64,000 nucleotides of DNA from VMCP01 sp964408945 (lineage in GTDB: Bacteria > Bacteroidota > Bacteroidia > NS11-12g > UBA955). The stretch covers positions 1-64,000 of the forward strand of contig CAYPBJ010000011.1 in the NCBI GenBank assembly GCA_964408945.1, given 5' to 3'. Shown here in pieces: positions 50,339 through 60,565 of the stretch. The notes under the pieces were generated by a model. That model was not told the origin of the DNA. It saw nothing but the letters and a program-made list of their open reading frames with translations, and searched no databases. Numbering within the stretch: position 1 is the stretch's first letter; the number at the start of each line of letters is the position of its first letter. Position numbers and translations under genes: made by a program.

Positions 50339-52747
50339 TTATTCACCCACGAATACCCGTGGAACTCGTTGCGAGATGCCGGTCAAAACTTCATACGAAA
50401 TGGTTGACCCCCATCTCGCAACTTCGTTTATAGATAAGTTCTCTCCAAAAATCTCTACCACATCGCCTTCCCTGCAATTCACTCCCGTGACATCTATCAT
50501 GGCCATGTCCATGCAAATATTCCCTACAAAGGCACACAATTGACCATTCAACCAAACCTTGCCATTACCCCTGCTGTATATCCGTGAAAGCCCATCGGCA
50601 TAACCCATTGAAATGGTAGCAATTTTACGATCATTATCGGAACGATCATTCTGTCCGTAACCTATCCCTTCGCCACTTTTTACATCGCGAATTTGCGTGA
50701 CAGAGGCCTTCAATGAAGCGATAGCGCGAATTTTATAGTTATTTTCTCCCGAAGGATCCAACCCGTAAAGCCCCAATCCCAAACGCACCATGTCTAAATG
50801 GTACTGCGGAAAACGAATGATTCCGGCCGTATTGCAAATGTGTTTGATTACTTTATACCCCAAAATTTTCTCAACTTCAGAGGAAAATTCAATCAATTTT
50901 TCAGCTTGAGATTGACTGAATGAGTCTTGTAATTCATCTTCGGAAACTGAGAAATGGCTGAAACAACTCACCACTTCAATTTCTTTGGGCAGATTTTTCA
51001 TGGCCTCAAAAATTTCTGGTCCCTCAAAACCCAAACGATGCATTCCGGTATCTATTTCCAAGTGAATCTTACCGGCTCTTCCGCTTCGTTCATTCAAATA
51101 TTCATTCAAATTATTCACCGAATAAATGACTGGTTCTAAACCATATTTATCTAGAATCTCCAAGGTGTAGGCATCTACATTCAAAACCATGATGGGAACG
51201 TGAATTCCTGCCTCTCTGAGGGATACTCCTTCATCTGCATAAGCCACACCCAAGTAATCTACCCCGAGATCCTGCAATTCCTTAGCCACTTCGGTGCTTC
51301 CGCTACCATACCCTTGAGCCTTGACCATCACCATCAATTTCACCCCCGGTTTCACGGCTTTTTTGAAATACATAAAATTACTCTTGAGCGCATCTAGGTT
51401 GATTTCCATGACGGTTTTATGCAACAACCCCTTCAATCGGTCAACAATCCGTTCCATTCCGAATCTTCGAGCGCCCTTGATCAAAATTCCTTGATTTTCA
51501 AGTTTATCCAATACGCCTGAGGCTATCAAATCTTGAACATCGTCAAATTGTCCACCAGGGCCTACCCAAATTACTTCATCCACTCTCCCTTCTATTCTCC
51601 AATCTCCACCCGCACTCAGCACCGCCGTAATTTTTCTGCTTCCCGCATGAGATTTCAAGTAGTCTATGGCTAAAACCAAGCTTTCATAGTCCATGGAGTA
51701 ACTATCATTCAAAAGAATGTTCCCGCGCTTTCCTCGCTCTAAAGACATTCTGTTTCCGACTGGCTGCAAGGCTTTGAATTTATCGATATGTTCAGCATCC
51801 CAACGCTCAAAAGCGAACAACACCGAAAAACACGTCATGGCATTGAACGCGCTGGCCGCATCGTTCATGGCTATTTCCAATTCTTGGGGTTGACCTCTAT
51901 AGGTAAATTGAAGCTTTTGCCCCATGAAAGTAATCTCTATATTTTGAAGGGTAAACGAACTTCGTTCAGCCTTTCCCCAGGTGATAAATCTAGTCATGGG
52001 TTGAAGCTGCCGCCATTTGGAAGCTTCCAGCATCAAATCTGCCTGATCTGAGGGCATTATTACCACATCGGCATGCTTGCAAAGTAGCATTTTCTCAGCC
52101 GCCTTTTCTTGCATCGATTCAAATCCATCACCATGCGCTGAACCTAACCCAGTCAATACCGTTAGCGATGGACGAATCATCTCCCACAAAGGCAACATTT
52201 CGCCTTGTTGAGAAATACCCGCCTCAATCAATGCCATTTGATGGTGCGATCTGATGCCCAATATGGAAACCGCTACCCCTAATTGACTGTTGAAACTCCG
52301 AGGACTTTTATGAATTCTAAAATCACCGTGTAACAACTCTCCCAACCACTCTTTTACAATGGTCTTTCCATTGGAGCCTGTGATTCCTACTACCGGAATG
52401 GTGAATTTTTTTCGATGCACTGCTGCCCATTTCTGCAAAGCCGCTAAAGGTGAATCAACCATTAAAAAAATACCTTCAACATCCCAATTTATTGGCCTCT
52501 TATTTACCACAAACACCTGAATTCCCGATACCGCGGCCTCTTTTAAATATCGATGTCCATCGTTCAGGCTGGCAGAGTTAATATCCCCCGAAAAACCATC
52601 GCCGTTAAGGGCAAAAAACACACTTCCCCTTCCTTCCGATAAGCGTGAATCATAACAAACACCTTCAACAAAAACCTCTTCTGCTTTCAGTTCCTGAGCC
52701 CAAATTTGGGCACTCATGATTGCGGCCAATTCTGAAGCAGAATACAT
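50339..52747 (-). CDS. murF-alr: MurF-alanine racemase fusion
   Basis: 802 residues. Residues 1-440 are a MurF ligase: VFFALNGDGFSGD, ATP-binding VVGITGSNGKTIVKEWL (about 119-135), EAGISQQGEM and LLNDSYSMDYESLVLAI. Residues about 444-802 are alanine racemase: EINLDALKSNF, PLP-lysine VMVKAQGYGSG, HLEIDTGMHRLGF, IGYGQ and VGNICMDMAMIDVTG. It makes D-alanine and joins D-Ala-D-Ala to UDP-MurNAc-tripeptide. The fusion is known in Bacteroidota. In the MurF half the C-terminal domain is shortened and less conserved (GPGGQFDDVQDLIASG). The nucleotidyltransferase gene is 5 bp upstream. Confidence 0.93.
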   Translation of the reverse strand: MYSASELAAIMSAQIWAQELKAEEVFVEGVCYDSRLSEGRGSVFFALNGDGFSGDINSASLNDGHRYLKEAAVSGIQVFVVNKRPINWDVEGIFLMVDSPLAALQKWAAVHRKKFTIPVVGITGSNGKTIVKEWLGELLHGDFRIHKSPRSFNSQLGVAVSILGIRSHHQMALIEAGISQQGEMLPLWEMIRPSLTVLTGLGSAHGDGFESMQEKAAEKMLLCKHADVVIMPSDQADLMLEASKWRQLQPMTRFITWGKAERSSFTLQNIEITFMGQKLQFTYRGQPQELEIAMNDAASAFNAMTCFSVLFAFERWDAEHIDKFKALQPVGNRMSLERGKRGNILLNDSYSMDYESLVLAIDYLKSHAGSRKITAVLSAGGDWRIEGRVDEVIWVGPGGQFDDVQDLIASGVLDKLENQGILIKGARRFGMERIVDRLKGLLHKTVMEINLDALKSNFMYFKKAVKPGVKLMVMVKAQGYGSGSTEVAKELQDLGVDYLGVAYADEGVSLREAGIHVPIMVLNVDAYTLEILDKYGLEPVIYSVNNLNEYLNERSGRAGKIHLEIDTGMHRLGFEGPEIFEAMKNLPKEIEVVSCFSHFSVSEDELQDSFSQSQAEKLIEFSSEVEKILGYKVIKHICNTAGIIRFPQYHLDMVRLGLGLYGLDPSGENNYKIRAIASLKASVTQIRDVKSGEGIGYGQNDRSDNDRKIATISMGYADGLSRIYSRGNGKVWLNGQLCAFVGNICMDMAMIDVTGVNCREGDVVEIFGENLSINEVARWGSTISYEVLTGISQRVPRVFVGE

Positions 52748-52752
52748 AATAA

Positions 52753-53745
52753 TTATAAATTTATTTCCGCGCTATCTCCAATGTTCAAAGAATGAACGGC
52801 GCCAGAAAGTGAGGCATCGCTTCCTATGAGCGAATTTTCAATGATGGCATGCTTCAATGAAGCGCCTTGTCCAATGATGCTATTTTTTACAATCGATTGA
52901 GAAATGATGGCGTCAGCACCCACACTCACATCTGGACCAATGATGCTGTTCTCAATTTGCGCTGAATCAGCAATGTAAACTGGAGGAACAATGATGTTTC
53001 CTTGATCCGTAAACTTCTTGTAATTGCCTATCTCTCTGCGCTTTAACAAAGTTTTATTGGTCTGTAAAATGATGTCTTTCTTACCGCAATCAAACCATGT
53101 AGAAACAGGGAATGTTTCCATCTTGACGCCTTTTTGAATCATGCATTCCAAGGCATCGGTTAAATGAAATTCATTGTTATTGCGAATATCGTTCTGAATG
53201 TTGTATTCCAAACATTGCATCAATTCAGCCGTTTCTTTGATGTAGTAAAGTCCAACCAATGCCAAATTAGAATGAGGAATTTTGGGCTTTTCTATCAGCT
53301 TTTTGATTCTGCCATCGGTCTCTACTTCAGCAACCCCAAACAGCCTCGGATCTTCGACTTTTTTAACACCCAGTCTGCTGTTTTCAGATGCGAAAACTTC
53401 CTTCAAGTCAGCTTCAAAAATAGTATCACCCAAAACAATGAATACGGGTTCTTCTACATTGATCTCATTTTTGGCCAACCAAATGGCATGTCCTATCCCT
53501 TTTCCCACCGTTTGCATGACGAAACTCAATTTAACATCAGCATAATTTTCAGTAAGAAACTGCTCAATTTTATCTCCTAAATAGCCAATGATGAACACAA
53601 ATTCATCAATACCTGCTGCCACCAAATGGTCCATAATGTGACCCAAAATAGGCTTACCTGCAACAGGAATCAGAGATTTTGGTTGGGTTTGAGTGTGCGG
53701 CTTTAACCTACTTCCAATACCTGCAACCGGAATTATCGCTTTCAT
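52753..53745 (-). CDS. NDP-sugar nucleotidyltransferase with left-handed beta-helix tail
   Basis: 330 residues. The nucleotidyltransferase domain (1-240) begins IIPVAGIGSRLKPHTQTQPK (G-x-G-x-R-x-x-P-x-T-like), with VLGDTIFEADL and VKKVEDPRLFGVAEVE. The C-terminal 80 residues are hexapeptide repeats (SIIGPDVSVGADAIISQSIV), as in glucose-1-phosphate thymidylyl- or UTP-sugar transferases. Sugar and nucleotide are undetermined. A TAAATTTG box (53760-53753) lies 7 nt before the ATG. Confidence 0.88.
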   Translation of the reverse strand: MKAIIPVAGIGSRLKPHTQTQPKSLIPVAGKPILGHIMDHLVAAGIDEFVFIIGYLGDKIEQFLTENYADVKLSFVMQTVGKGIGHAIWLAKNEINVEEPVFIVLGDTIFEADLKEVFASENSRLGVKKVEDPRLFGVAEVETDGRIKKLIEKPKIPHSNLALVGLYYIKETAELMQCLEYNIQNDIRNNNEFHLTDALECMIQKGVKMETFPVSTWFDCGKKDIILQTNKTLLKRREIGNYKKFTDQGNIIVPPVYIADSAQIENSIIGPDVSVGADAIISQSIVKNSIIGQGASLKHAIIENSLIGSDASLSGAVHSLNIGDSAEINL

Positions 53746-53752
53746 CTTATAG

Positions 53753-53760
53753 CAAATTTA
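53753..53760 (-). promoter_or_regulatory. -7 box of the nucleotidyltransferase-murF-alr unit
   Basis: The minus strand reads TAAATTTG, ending 7 nt before ATG 53745 and lying in the 30-bp gap after tilS. It would allow the last two genes to be transcribed separately from tilS. Confidence 0.5.
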
Positions 53761-53775
53761 GTCATTCCAAAACGC

Positions 53776-55038
53776 TTACCCAATGTTTTTTCCCTGAACC
53801 ACGATTTCCACCATAATCTCTCCACTAAATTGCAGTTCCCACGACCTTAAAGCACCTTCCACAGCCATAATTTCCCCATCAACCACCAGGATTCTGCACC
53901 GCTGTTTTTGCAATCTATTCCATTTTAAATCAACAAAAATATCGCTTATCTTTTTGGTAATCATTTTATTGCCTAACGCAATTTTGATTTTATCTCCCTG
54001 TTGCCATTGCCTGATTTCTAGGTTTTTTTCTTTCCACTGCCGTGGGACATTGATTCGCCAATCTTCATAAAGTTCATCAATATCCAACTTCTCAAAAACC
54101 AAAATCTGTGAATTCCGCTCTTTGCACATCACGTAATTTCCCGTTTCCCGTATAGCACCCACCATAGAAGAACTCCCAAAAATCTGCTCCACATCAGAAG
54201 ATGTAAAACCCAGACCTCTCATAAAATCATCTAAAACTCCCCAATACGTACACCGGTCATCAGCCTTGAACCAAAATCCCTTTTTCAAATCCTTCCGCGG
54301 CCACTTTAACTCAAATTGTTGACGAATTTCATCAAAACTAACTTGAAAATGCTGGCTACTTTCTAAAAATTCATCCAAAAGTGCCTCGTTTTCGGCAAGT
54401 AAAGGGGTCACAATTCCCCAACGAACCCTATTTCTCAAATATTTAAGCGATTCGTTCGATGCATCTTCACGCCAAACTACCCCTCGATGCTTCAAAAATT
54501 CAACAATTGAAGACGGCTTGACTTTCAACAGAGGACGAATCAATTTGCCATTCTGAATTCTCATTCCCGAAAAAGCATGGTGATTTTGTCCACGTGATAA
54601 ATAAATAAACAGATGTTCAAAATGATCTTGAAGATGATGAGCAACGGCTAAATGCACCGCCCCATTCTCAAGCATAATCTCTTGAAAGAAGTCATACCTC
54701 ACCCTTCTTGCCCAAACTTGGGTAGATTCTCCAGAATGCTTTTCAAACCGGCCACCCTCAGATTCATTCACCTTCAATATGAAATACTTAACCCCTAATT
54801 TTTCACACAATTCCCGCACAAACTCCGCATCTCCATCACTGTCCTCACCCCGAAGTCCATAGTTCACGTGCCCCACTATTACCGGCAAGTTCAACTCCGC
54901 AAATGCCAACAACATAGCCGTAGAATCACGCCCACCTGAAACTCCCAACAAAGTCAATTGTCGGCCTAAGTTCCACTCCCAACGATTTGACTCCGCCAAA
55001 ATGGAATTTAATAGGTAATTTGCGGGTTGATTTGACAT
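53776..55038 (-). CDS. tilS: tRNA(Ile)-lysidine synthase
   Basis: 420 residues. The PP-loop ATP-pyrophosphatase motif is GVSGGRDSTAMLLAF (about 32-46), followed by GHVNYGLRGEDSDGDAEFV, HHLQDHFEHLFIYLSRG and MRIQNGKLIRPLL. The C-terminal third (IRQWQQGDKIKI, KISDIFVDLKWNR) is the tRNA-binding TilS C-domain. It converts C34 to lysidine in the AUA-reading tRNA-Ile. It is divergent from the OstA-like gene with only 1 bp between the proposed starts. Confidence 0.93.
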   Translation of the reverse strand: MSNQPANYLLNSILAESNRWEWNLGRQLTLLGVSGGRDSTAMLLAFAELNLPVIVGHVNYGLRGEDSDGDAEFVRELCEKLGVKYFILKVNESEGGRFEKHSGESTQVWARRVRYDFFQEIMLENGAVHLAVAHHLQDHFEHLFIYLSRGQNHHAFSGMRIQNGKLIRPLLKVKPSSIVEFLKHRGVVWREDASNESLKYLRNRVRWGIVTPLLAENEALLDEFLESSQHFQVSFDEIRQQFELKWPRKDLKKGFWFKADDRCTYWGVLDDFMRGLGFTSSDVEQIFGSSSMVGAIRETGNYVMCKERNSQILVFEKLDIDELYEDWRINVPRQWKEKNLEIRQWQQGDKIKIALGNKMITKKISDIFVDLKWNRLQKQRCRILVVDGEIMAVEGALRSWELQFSGEIMVEIVVQGKNIG

Positions 55039-55039
55039 T

Positions 55040-56698
55040 TTGAACGCAAGTTACATCACCGCCCTCAATCCTTTTGCAAATAGATCTAGATGGTCTTCGC
55101 AAACGCTACTTAGGTGGTGGTTGGTTTTTCTTTTTTTCGGGGGATGCTTTTACGCGGCAAACGCACAGCCCATATCGCTGAAAGCCCGCAGAATGAAGAG
55201 TTTAGACATCAACGGACATAAAGGCCAACTATTAAAAGGGAACGTACAATTCGAACAAAGCGGCTCAACCGTATATTGCGATGAAGCTGAATATGACCCC
55301 ACAGATGAAACCCTACGTGGAATAGGTGGAGTTAAAATTGTCAATACGGGTGGGTCAGTTGTAACCGGAAATCGCCTTTTCTACGACAATAAAACACACG
55401 TTGCTTTTGTAGAAGGAAAGGTAGAACTCAAAGACGAGTCCATGAAACTCTCAACCCCCTGGCTCCGATACAACACCCTCACCAAATTGGGATGGTACGG
55501 CGCCGGAGGTAAAATCATTGATAAAGAAACCCAACTCACCTCAAACCGAGGGAGCTATGATCCTTCAAAACATCAACTCTTCTTTCAAGGAAACGTCAAA
55601 CTCATCACTCCAGATTACGTCATTCAAACCGATACCCTTCAATACAATACCCAAGAGAAAAAAGCCAACTTCATGAGCTTTACTCAAATCAACACTGATG
55701 AAGATCTCATTTTATTTGAAGGAGGCTACTATTTCACCGAAGAAAAAAATGGTTTTTTTCACACCAAATTTGCCTATTCCTCTCCCGGAAAAACCCTCAT
55801 CGCAGATTCGGCTTGGGTCAACCAAAAAGCAAAATACGGCATAACCAAAGGACATGTTTGGAGCATAGACTCTGCTGAAATGTTCCAAATTTGGGGTAAT
55901 CAAGGATTTTACCGCGATGATATTGGACTTTCCATGGTATATCCAAACGCTAAAGGAATCCAAACAAAATCAAAAGACACTCTGTTTATTGCTGCAGATA
56001 CCCTTGAAAACTCACGCCGACCCATTTCAGGAAAACAACAAACCAGAGCACTGAACAGAGTAAAAATCATGCAAAAACAAACCCGTATTTCTGCCAATCG
56101 CATGATTTATACCTCTGAAGATAGCACCTTCCGACTGCGTGAAAACCCCGTAATTTGGGACTCTAGCAGCAGACTGTCAGGCGATTCGGTGAATTTAGTC
56201 ATCAAAAATGGCAAAATGCGAGAAGGTGAACTTTTCCCAAATGCCTTTATTGCCATTCAAGAAGACAGTGGCCGCTTCAGTCAAATTCAAGGCGATTCCA
56301 TTCACTATTTTTTAAATTCAAACCAACGCATCGATAAAACTCAAGTCTTCCGAAAAGGCAAAGCCCTCTACTACATCAAAGAACAAGACACCATCAACTC
56401 TGCTTTCACCGTTGACTGCACCAATATGGAATTTCGCTTCAATGCCGGCAAAATATCTACCGTTCACTTCTACGTTGAACCCAAAGGTAAAATCTATCCG
56501 TTGCAAGAACTTCCCGACAGTGAAACCAAGCTATCGCGCTTCAAATGGAACATAGAAGATAAGCCCACCCTGAAAGATTTTCAAACCCCCTTCCCCGTAA
56601 AAGTTCCAGTTAAAAAATACAAAATCAAGGAGCTTCCTGCGTCAAAATCAAAAGATTCCAAAGATTCCAAAAAAAGAAAATGGTTCGGTAACTCATGA
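55040..56698 (+). CDS. OstA/LptA-like exported protein
   Basis: 552 residues; the start is TTG 55040 or a later in-frame TTG, since no in-frame ATG precedes the signal peptide (WWLVFLFFGGCFYAANAQ, about 26-43). The OstA-like beta-jellyroll repeats run from about 45 to 400 (GNVQFEQSGSTVYCDEAEYD, GVKIVNTGGSVVTGNRLFYD, GNVKLITPDYVIQTDTLQYN). It is related to LptA/LptD periplasmic bridge domains of lipopolysaccharide transport. The Lys-rich tail ends with an ATGA overlap to the next gene. Confidence 0.8.
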   Translation: MNASYITALNPFANRSRWSSQTLLRWWLVFLFFGGCFYAANAQPISLKARRMKSLDINGHKGQLLKGNVQFEQSGSTVYCDEAEYDPTDETLRGIGGVKIVNTGGSVVTGNRLFYDNKTHVAFVEGKVELKDESMKLSTPWLRYNTLTKLGWYGAGGKIIDKETQLTSNRGSYDPSKHQLFFQGNVKLITPDYVIQTDTLQYNTQEKKANFMSFTQINTDEDLILFEGGYYFTEEKNGFFHTKFAYSSPGKTLIADSAWVNQKAKYGITKGHVWSIDSAEMFQIWGNQGFYRDDIGLSMVYPNAKGIQTKSKDTLFIAADTLENSRRPISGKQQTRALNRVKIMQKQTRISANRMIYTSEDSTFRLRENPVIWDSSSRLSGDSVNLVIKNGKMREGELFPNAFIAIQEDSGRFSQIQGDSIHYFLNSNQRIDKTQVFRKGKALYYIKEQDTINSAFTVDCTNMEFRFNAGKISTVHFYVEPKGKIYPLQELPDSETKLSRFKWNIEDKPTLKDFQTPFPVKVPVKKYKIKELPASKSKDSKDSKKRKWFGNS

Positions 56699-59223
56699 GC
56701 CATTTAAACGTTTTATATAAAATGCGCAAATTCCTTGGTCTAGTTCTATTTCTCTTTGGATTGAATCAAACCTCCTTTGCACAAATTTATAAATCACAAC
56801 TGACAGGACTAGTTTTAGATACCAATCAAGCCCCTTTAGCATACGTAGATATCTACTTAAAAACCAACGACGAAAACCGTAAAATCGGACAAACCGGCAT
56901 AGATGGTTATTTCAGAATTCCTTTTGATAACGGCAACTACAACCTGGTCTTTTCAAAAATTGAATTTCGCGAACAAGAGTTTGCGTACCTCTGCCAAAAC
57001 GGAAAATCAGATACCGTAATCATCAAAATGATTCCCACCGTGGAATCGGTTGAAACCGTTTACGTCAAAACCAAATGGAAAGACCCAGGACCCAGCTATA
57101 TGCGGAAAGCCATTGATCGAAGAGATGTTTGGGCATCCAGAATTCCATCTCAATCGTCTACCGTTTTTATCAAGGCCTTCGAAGAAGTTACGTCCCAAAG
57201 AAAGAATAAGTATAAGTCTACTCAAGAAGAAGGTACTGCTTCCATTGCGGCTGAATTTGGAGCGGATTCCAAAAAAGACTCATCCGAGCCCTTGGTCAAT
57301 GCTAACATGGCCGAGGTCATCATGACTCGCGATTGGTTGCCACCAAATAAATTGAAAGAAGTGCGAACCGCTGTGAAAATTAGAGGCGATAAATCTGGGC
57401 TTTTCTATCTAACCACTCTTGACGGCGACTTTAACATTTACCAAAATTTGCTGTCACTTCCCGCTTTGAGCCCTCTACCCATCATGTCTCCGCTCTCTAA
57501 CTCTGCTCTTCTTGCTTACCGTTTTCGGTTCATAAAAAGCTATGTCGATTCACAACACGGAAGAACATTAATCATAAGATTTGACGGTAGACAAACATCT
57601 AACGCTACTTTCAACGGTGAAATACATCTGGTAGATACCGCCTTTTATGTTTCTAAACTTCGATTAAATATCCCTCAGCACCTCATGGCTGAATACAATT
57701 CCATGAGACTCACTCAATCTTATCGACTCACAAAAGACAGCCTGATACTGATTGACAGTCAGACCTTTGACTACACTTCCAAGTCTGGAAGCACTTTGAA
57801 TCTGGGCAATACAAAAGTCATTTATTCCAACATTCAGGTAAATCCCAACTTCCCAAAGAAGCACTTCGGACTAGAACTGAGCAAAACCGATCAAGAAGCA
57901 TACGATAAAGACACCGCTTTTTGGAAGCAAAATCGTGCCATTCCTCTCAGTGTGATTGAAGAGAAGTTTGTTACTCAGACTGACAGCATAGAACGAGTGC
58001 ATAATTCTGATGACTATCTTGACTCCATTGAACGACTCATCAACAAAGTCACTTTCAAAAGCTTGGTGCTTGAAGGACAAGGGTTCCAAGATCGTAGAAA
58101 AGGCATTCAAATGGGCTTTCAACCGTTGTGGATCACCTACCAACCTTGGTGGCCTGGCGGCGGACGCGGGGTATTTTTCTGCGCCCTCGAAAAAACCTTC
58201 GAAAACAAGAAAACCGTGAGGCTCGTGCCTAATTTGTCTTACGGCTTACTGAATCGAGACATCAGAGGAAACATCATTTTCACCACCCTATACAATCCCT
58301 ACAAACAAAAAAGAATTTGGCTTCAAGTGGGTAGAGATTTTGGATTCATCAACCCGTTCGCGGCGTATGTTGACGTCTTTAGACGCGATAATTTCTATCA
58401 ACACGATCACTTAACTGCTTACCACAGACAGGAAATTGTGAATGGTTTATATCTGAGATTGAGAGCCGAAATCAGCGACCGAAAAGACATTTCATCGTAC
58501 CGATTTGCTGCCTCAGGAGATAGCCTTTTTGAGAACAATACTGCGATTCAATTCAAAAGCCATCGAGCGGTTTTTGGAAGTATCACCCTGTCTTACACCC
58601 CCTTCCAAAAATACATTTCAGAGCCGCGCAGGAAAGTAATTCTCGGTTCTGCATGGCCCACCTTCGCCGTTACTTACCGAAAATCACTCCCCGGAATTCT
58701 GCAAAGTACCATTGACCTCGATTATCTGGAATACACCATAGAGCATGATTTTCCCTGGGGACTTCTTGGAAACAGTGAAATCAAAGCCAATTCAGGTGCT
58801 TTTTTGAACCGACGTAATGTAAGCCTCATTGACTATCGATATCAGCGCCGAAGCGACCCCTTGATTTTTACTCCACCCATGTTCGCCTTTCAAACCTTAG
58901 ATAGCACATTTACCACATTCAAGCGATTCTATGAAGTTCATTATAGACACCACTTCAATGGGGCAATTTTGAATAAAATTCCCTTAGTTAAAAAATTAAG
59001 TCTGTATGAATCTGTAGGAATGAATATGCTTTACGCACCCGAACGAAGAAACATGTTCTTCATTGAGGCGTATGCCGGAATTGATAAGGTAATTCGCATT
59101 TGGCGAGAACGCTACAAAATTGGAATTTACTATTGTGTGGGCCACTCAAACCTCTTCAATAGGCCCGTTGCTCAATTTAAAATCAACTTACAGAATTACG
59201 ATCGATTGAACAATAAGTGGTAG
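56695..59223 (+). CDS. DUF5686 family outer-membrane protein with carboxypeptidase-like domain
   Basis: 842 residues; the start may be ATG 56695 (overlapping the upstream stop) or ATG 56722 (MRKFLGLVLFLFGLN), which opens a standard signal peptide. Residues about 35-110 are a carboxypeptidase-regulatory-like/CarboxypepD fold (LTGLVLDTNQAPLAYVDIYL). The remainder matches the DUF5686 arrangement (YMRKAIDRRD, YSNIQVNPNFPKKHF, LPGILQSTIDLDYLEYTIEH, HHFNGAILNKIPLVKKL), ending in outer-membrane-like beta strands. Function is unknown; it may be an outer-membrane channel partner of the OstA-like protein. Confidence 0.82.
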   Translation: MSHLNVLYKMRKFLGLVLFLFGLNQTSFAQIYKSQLTGLVLDTNQAPLAYVDIYLKTNDENRKIGQTGIDGYFRIPFDNGNYNLVFSKIEFREQEFAYLCQNGKSDTVIIKMIPTVESVETVYVKTKWKDPGPSYMRKAIDRRDVWASRIPSQSSTVFIKAFEEVTSQRKNKYKSTQEEGTASIAAEFGADSKKDSSEPLVNANMAEVIMTRDWLPPNKLKEVRTAVKIRGDKSGLFYLTTLDGDFNIYQNLLSLPALSPLPIMSPLSNSALLAYRFRFIKSYVDSQHGRTLIIRFDGRQTSNATFNGEIHLVDTAFYVSKLRLNIPQHLMAEYNSMRLTQSYRLTKDSLILIDSQTFDYTSKSGSTLNLGNTKVIYSNIQVNPNFPKKHFGLELSKTDQEAYDKDTAFWKQNRAIPLSVIEEKFVTQTDSIERVHNSDDYLDSIERLINKVTFKSLVLEGQGFQDRRKGIQMGFQPLWITYQPWWPGGGRGVFFCALEKTFENKKTVRLVPNLSYGLLNRDIRGNIIFTTLYNPYKQKRIWLQVGRDFGFINPFAAYVDVFRRDNFYQHDHLTAYHRQEIVNGLYLRLRAEISDRKDISSYRFAASGDSLFENNTAIQFKSHRAVFGSITLSYTPFQKYISEPRRKVILGSAWPTFAVTYRKSLPGILQSTIDLDYLEYTIEHDFPWGLLGNSEIKANSGAFLNRRNVSLIDYRYQRRSDPLIFTPPMFAFQTLDSTFTTFKRFYEVHYRHHFNGAILNKIPLVKKLSLYESVGMNMLYAPERRNMFFIEAYAGIDKVIRIWRERYKIGIYYCVGHSNLFNRPVAQFKINLQNYDRLNNKW

Positions 59224-59236
59224 TTTTGCTAGCATT

Positions 59237-59641
59237 ATGAAAACCTTTTTTGGATTAATCCTCAGCTTGGCCCTATTGAACTCTTGTGAAACCATTACAG
59301 GCAAACCTGTAAATAAAGGAACCTTTGAAGGGGATATTGCCTTCACCGAATACACTTATAAGGGAAGCTCTTCCAATCCCACGAATACCCGCTTTTTCAG
59401 AGATACCATCTCACACACCATGTGGGAAGACAAAGAAGGATTGTATTTAAATATTGATGATACGAAGTATTATTTTGGTCCAGAAAACATCGTGACCATC
59501 AATAAAACTTTGTCAAACGGCACTGAAAAAATTCAGATTATCCGAAAAACCGGCAGCTTTGATTACAGCCACAAAATCAACACCGCCAACGATACGGCTG
59601 AATTTGCAATGTTGGGATCGGGAATTCTCAGCAAGAAATAA
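59237..59641 (+). CDS. Small lipoprotein of unknown function
   Basis: 134 residues with a type II signal (MKTFFGLILSLALLNSC, lipid-modified Cys17 after LLNS). The mature part is a short beta-rich domain (GTFEGDIAFTEYTYKG, TMWEDKEGLYLNIDDTKYYF). I recognise no family. It starts 13 bp after the DUF5686 gene and ends 2 bp from the convergent methyltransferase. Confidence 0.7.
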   Translation: MKTFFGLILSLALLNSCETITGKPVNKGTFEGDIAFTEYTYKGSSSNPTNTRFFRDTISHTMWEDKEGLYLNIDDTKYYFGPENIVTINKTLSNGTEKIQIIRKTGSFDYSHKINTANDTAEFAMLGSGILSKK

Positions 59642-59643
59642 GT

Positions 59644-60546
59644 TTAGGCTCTTTCGATGACCATCAAGATATACCTCTTGTTGGCAGCAAATACTTCGGG
59701 GTCAACCGTCTGAATGTTCTTCTCTATTTTTGCATCAATTTCAGGCAACACGGTTTCTAAAGCATAATAAATTCCAGGTGCTTTCACCTTCAACTTGCCT
59801 ATACCATAATTTTTAAGAGGCACTCCAATTTTGGTTGCCCAATGATGAGCGTACCCAATGGTGGGCAAAATATGCTTGGTAATATCTTCTTGAAACGTGA
59901 TTTTAAATCCGTTATCCTTCAACTTTTGCTCAAACATTTCCCAATTATGTCCGCTCTTTTCGCCTTTTACACCCGTTTTAAAATAATCGCAAGCAATCCA
60001 TTTGCCACCCTCTTTTAAAACCTTCTGTATCAAAGGCAAAGCCTTATCCAACTTCAAATACTGCAGAGATTCTGAGGTAATGAATGTTCCAAAGTGCTTC
60101 TCATAACCCGTTGAATCAAATTCTTCAAACTTTGAATGTATCACCTCATTAGGATATTTCGCTCTGATGTGTTTGACTTGATTCACATCGGGGGTCAATC
60201 CGATGGCTTTTAAGTTCATTGAATTCATCTGGCCCAACAATCCACCCATGCCGCATCCCACATCAAACACCGGATTTTCGAAATCGGTAATCAACGAAGT
60301 TAACTTCTTGCCATAATTATCTTGGGCTTCATAGATCATCCTGAAAGACATATCTAGAGGGTGTATATCTGGATTTTCGAAATAACCATAATGCAGATAA
60401 TCACCTGGCAAAATATCGTGATACAACTTCAACTGTGCATCATCAGCAGATCTGTCGTGCTTCTTGCGATTGCGCTGCAATTTTATGACTCTAAAAATAT
60501 GAGGCGGAAGAAATAATCTCTTTAAAATGGTTGAGGCAATACTCAT
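59644..60546 (-). CDS. SAM-dependent methyltransferase, cyclopropane-synthase-like fold
   Basis: 300 residues. LHYGYFENPD and SAM motif I VFDVGCGMGGLLGQM (about 93-107), with GLTPDVNQ, SKFEEFD and SESLQYL. The arrangement resembles gamma-tocopherol/cyclopropane-fatty-acid methyltransferases, so a lipid or small-molecule substrate is plausible but unproven. A TACTTTTG box (60558-60551) lies 4 nt before the ATG. Confidence 0.8.
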   Translation of the reverse strand: MSIASTILKRLFLPPHIFRVIKLQRNRKKHDRSADDAQLKLYHDILPGDYLHYGYFENPDIHPLDMSFRMIYEAQDNYGKKLTSLITDFENPVFDVGCGMGGLLGQMNSMNLKAIGLTPDVNQVKHIRAKYPNEVIHSKFEEFDSTGYEKHFGTFITSESLQYLKLDKALPLIQKVLKEGGKWIACDYFKTGVKGEKSGHNWEMFEQKLKDNGFKITFQEDITKHILPTIGYAHHWATKIGVPLKNYGIGKLKVKAPGIYYALETVLPEIDAKIEKNIQTVDPEVFAANKRYILMVIERA

Positions 60547-60550
60547 GGGG

Positions 60551-60558
60551 CAAAAGTA
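60551..60558 (-). promoter_or_regulatory. -7 box of the methyltransferase gene
   Basis: The minus strand reads TACTTTTG, ending 4 nt before ATG 60546 with only CCCC between. Confidence 0.5.
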
Positions 60559-60565
60559 ATTAATC

